NCBI RefSeq assembly: GCF_019083995.1
Contig: NZ_JAHRCU010000027.1
Location: 1-52,800 of the forward strand
DNA from: Roseococcus sp. SDR
Lineage (GTDB): Bacteria > Pseudomonadota > Alphaproteobacteria > Acetobacterales > Acetobacteraceae
DNA: 52,800 bases
Direction of reading: 5' to 3'
This document shows positions 52,721-52,800 of this stretch, in pieces (within the stretch, counting starts at the first letter, position 1; each line of letters begins with the position of its first letter). The notes under the pieces were generated by a model. That model did not search any database. It had not been told where the DNA came from and saw only the letters and a program-made list of their open reading frames with translations. Made by a program: the position numbers and the translations under genes.

Positions 52721-52800
52721 GGCCGTACTTTCTGTTGACTCATCGCATAATCGTACTACATGTAGGGAATTCCGGAAATCCACAGGCAACCCCGCCCGTG

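Overview
The window is GC-rich chromosomal DNA (mostly near 70% GC by eye) from an alphaproteobacterium, most like the Acetobacteraceae (Roseomonas-type). That placement is an inference from codon use and gene content; no rRNA or tRNA gene is visible to test it.

Layout: (1) 2-1543, the C-terminal end of an outer-membrane beta-barrel protein. (2) 1867-11650, a divergent catabolic locus. A leftward operon encodes a branched-chain-amino-acid-type ABC importer, with its permease LivM and both ATPases fused into one chain, a lambda-crystallin-type 3-hydroxyacid dehydrogenase and a beta-keto acid cleavage enzyme. A rightward operon encodes a GntR/FCD regulator, an SDR dehydrogenase and a DhaK-DhaL kinase. 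A perfect palindrome lies between them. (3) 11919-13688, a lone two-domain ArsA ATPase. (4) 13856-20008, a two-component system with a divergent PepSY protein, an exported DUF2271 protein carrying a flavinylation motif, a PepSY-membrane flavoreductase and ApbE. Together these look like a transmembrane electron-transfer module. (5) 20016-23127, a scarred insertion zone: relics of an efflux adaptor, two IS3 elements and a serine recombinase surround a PhnA-like gene and an unusual STAS-kinase fusion of lower GC.

(6) 23547-39871, a nitrate respiration and NO-response locus. It runs leftward from narK(1-2 fusion) through narGHJI, a PpiC foldase, a metal-tail protein, a hemerythrin, beta-carbonic anhydrase, a DUF2478 protein, a second hemerythrin, mogA, nnrS and nnrU. 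Most junctions overlap or are only a few bases apart, so it is probably one transcript. A divergent Crp/Fnr regulator and a perfect FNR-type palindrome sit at its head. (7) 39961-41213, an apparently intact IS3-family element. (8) 41756-43715, a TPP riboswitch and thiC. (9) 43909-49498, a type I restriction-modification operon (hsdR-hsdM-hsdS) followed by a DUF3644 gene broken by a stop codon. (10) 49673-52720, an accessory tail with an unrecognised 271-residue gene under a 14-bp palindrome, a previously unannotated array of 10-bp direct repeats at 21-22-bp spacing, a tyrosine recombinase and an XRE regulator.

The strongest candidates for something new are the ApbE/DUF2271/PepSY module, the catabolic locus with the LivM-LivG-LivF fusion, the STAS-kinase island, and the iteron-like array upstream of the tyrosine recombinase.
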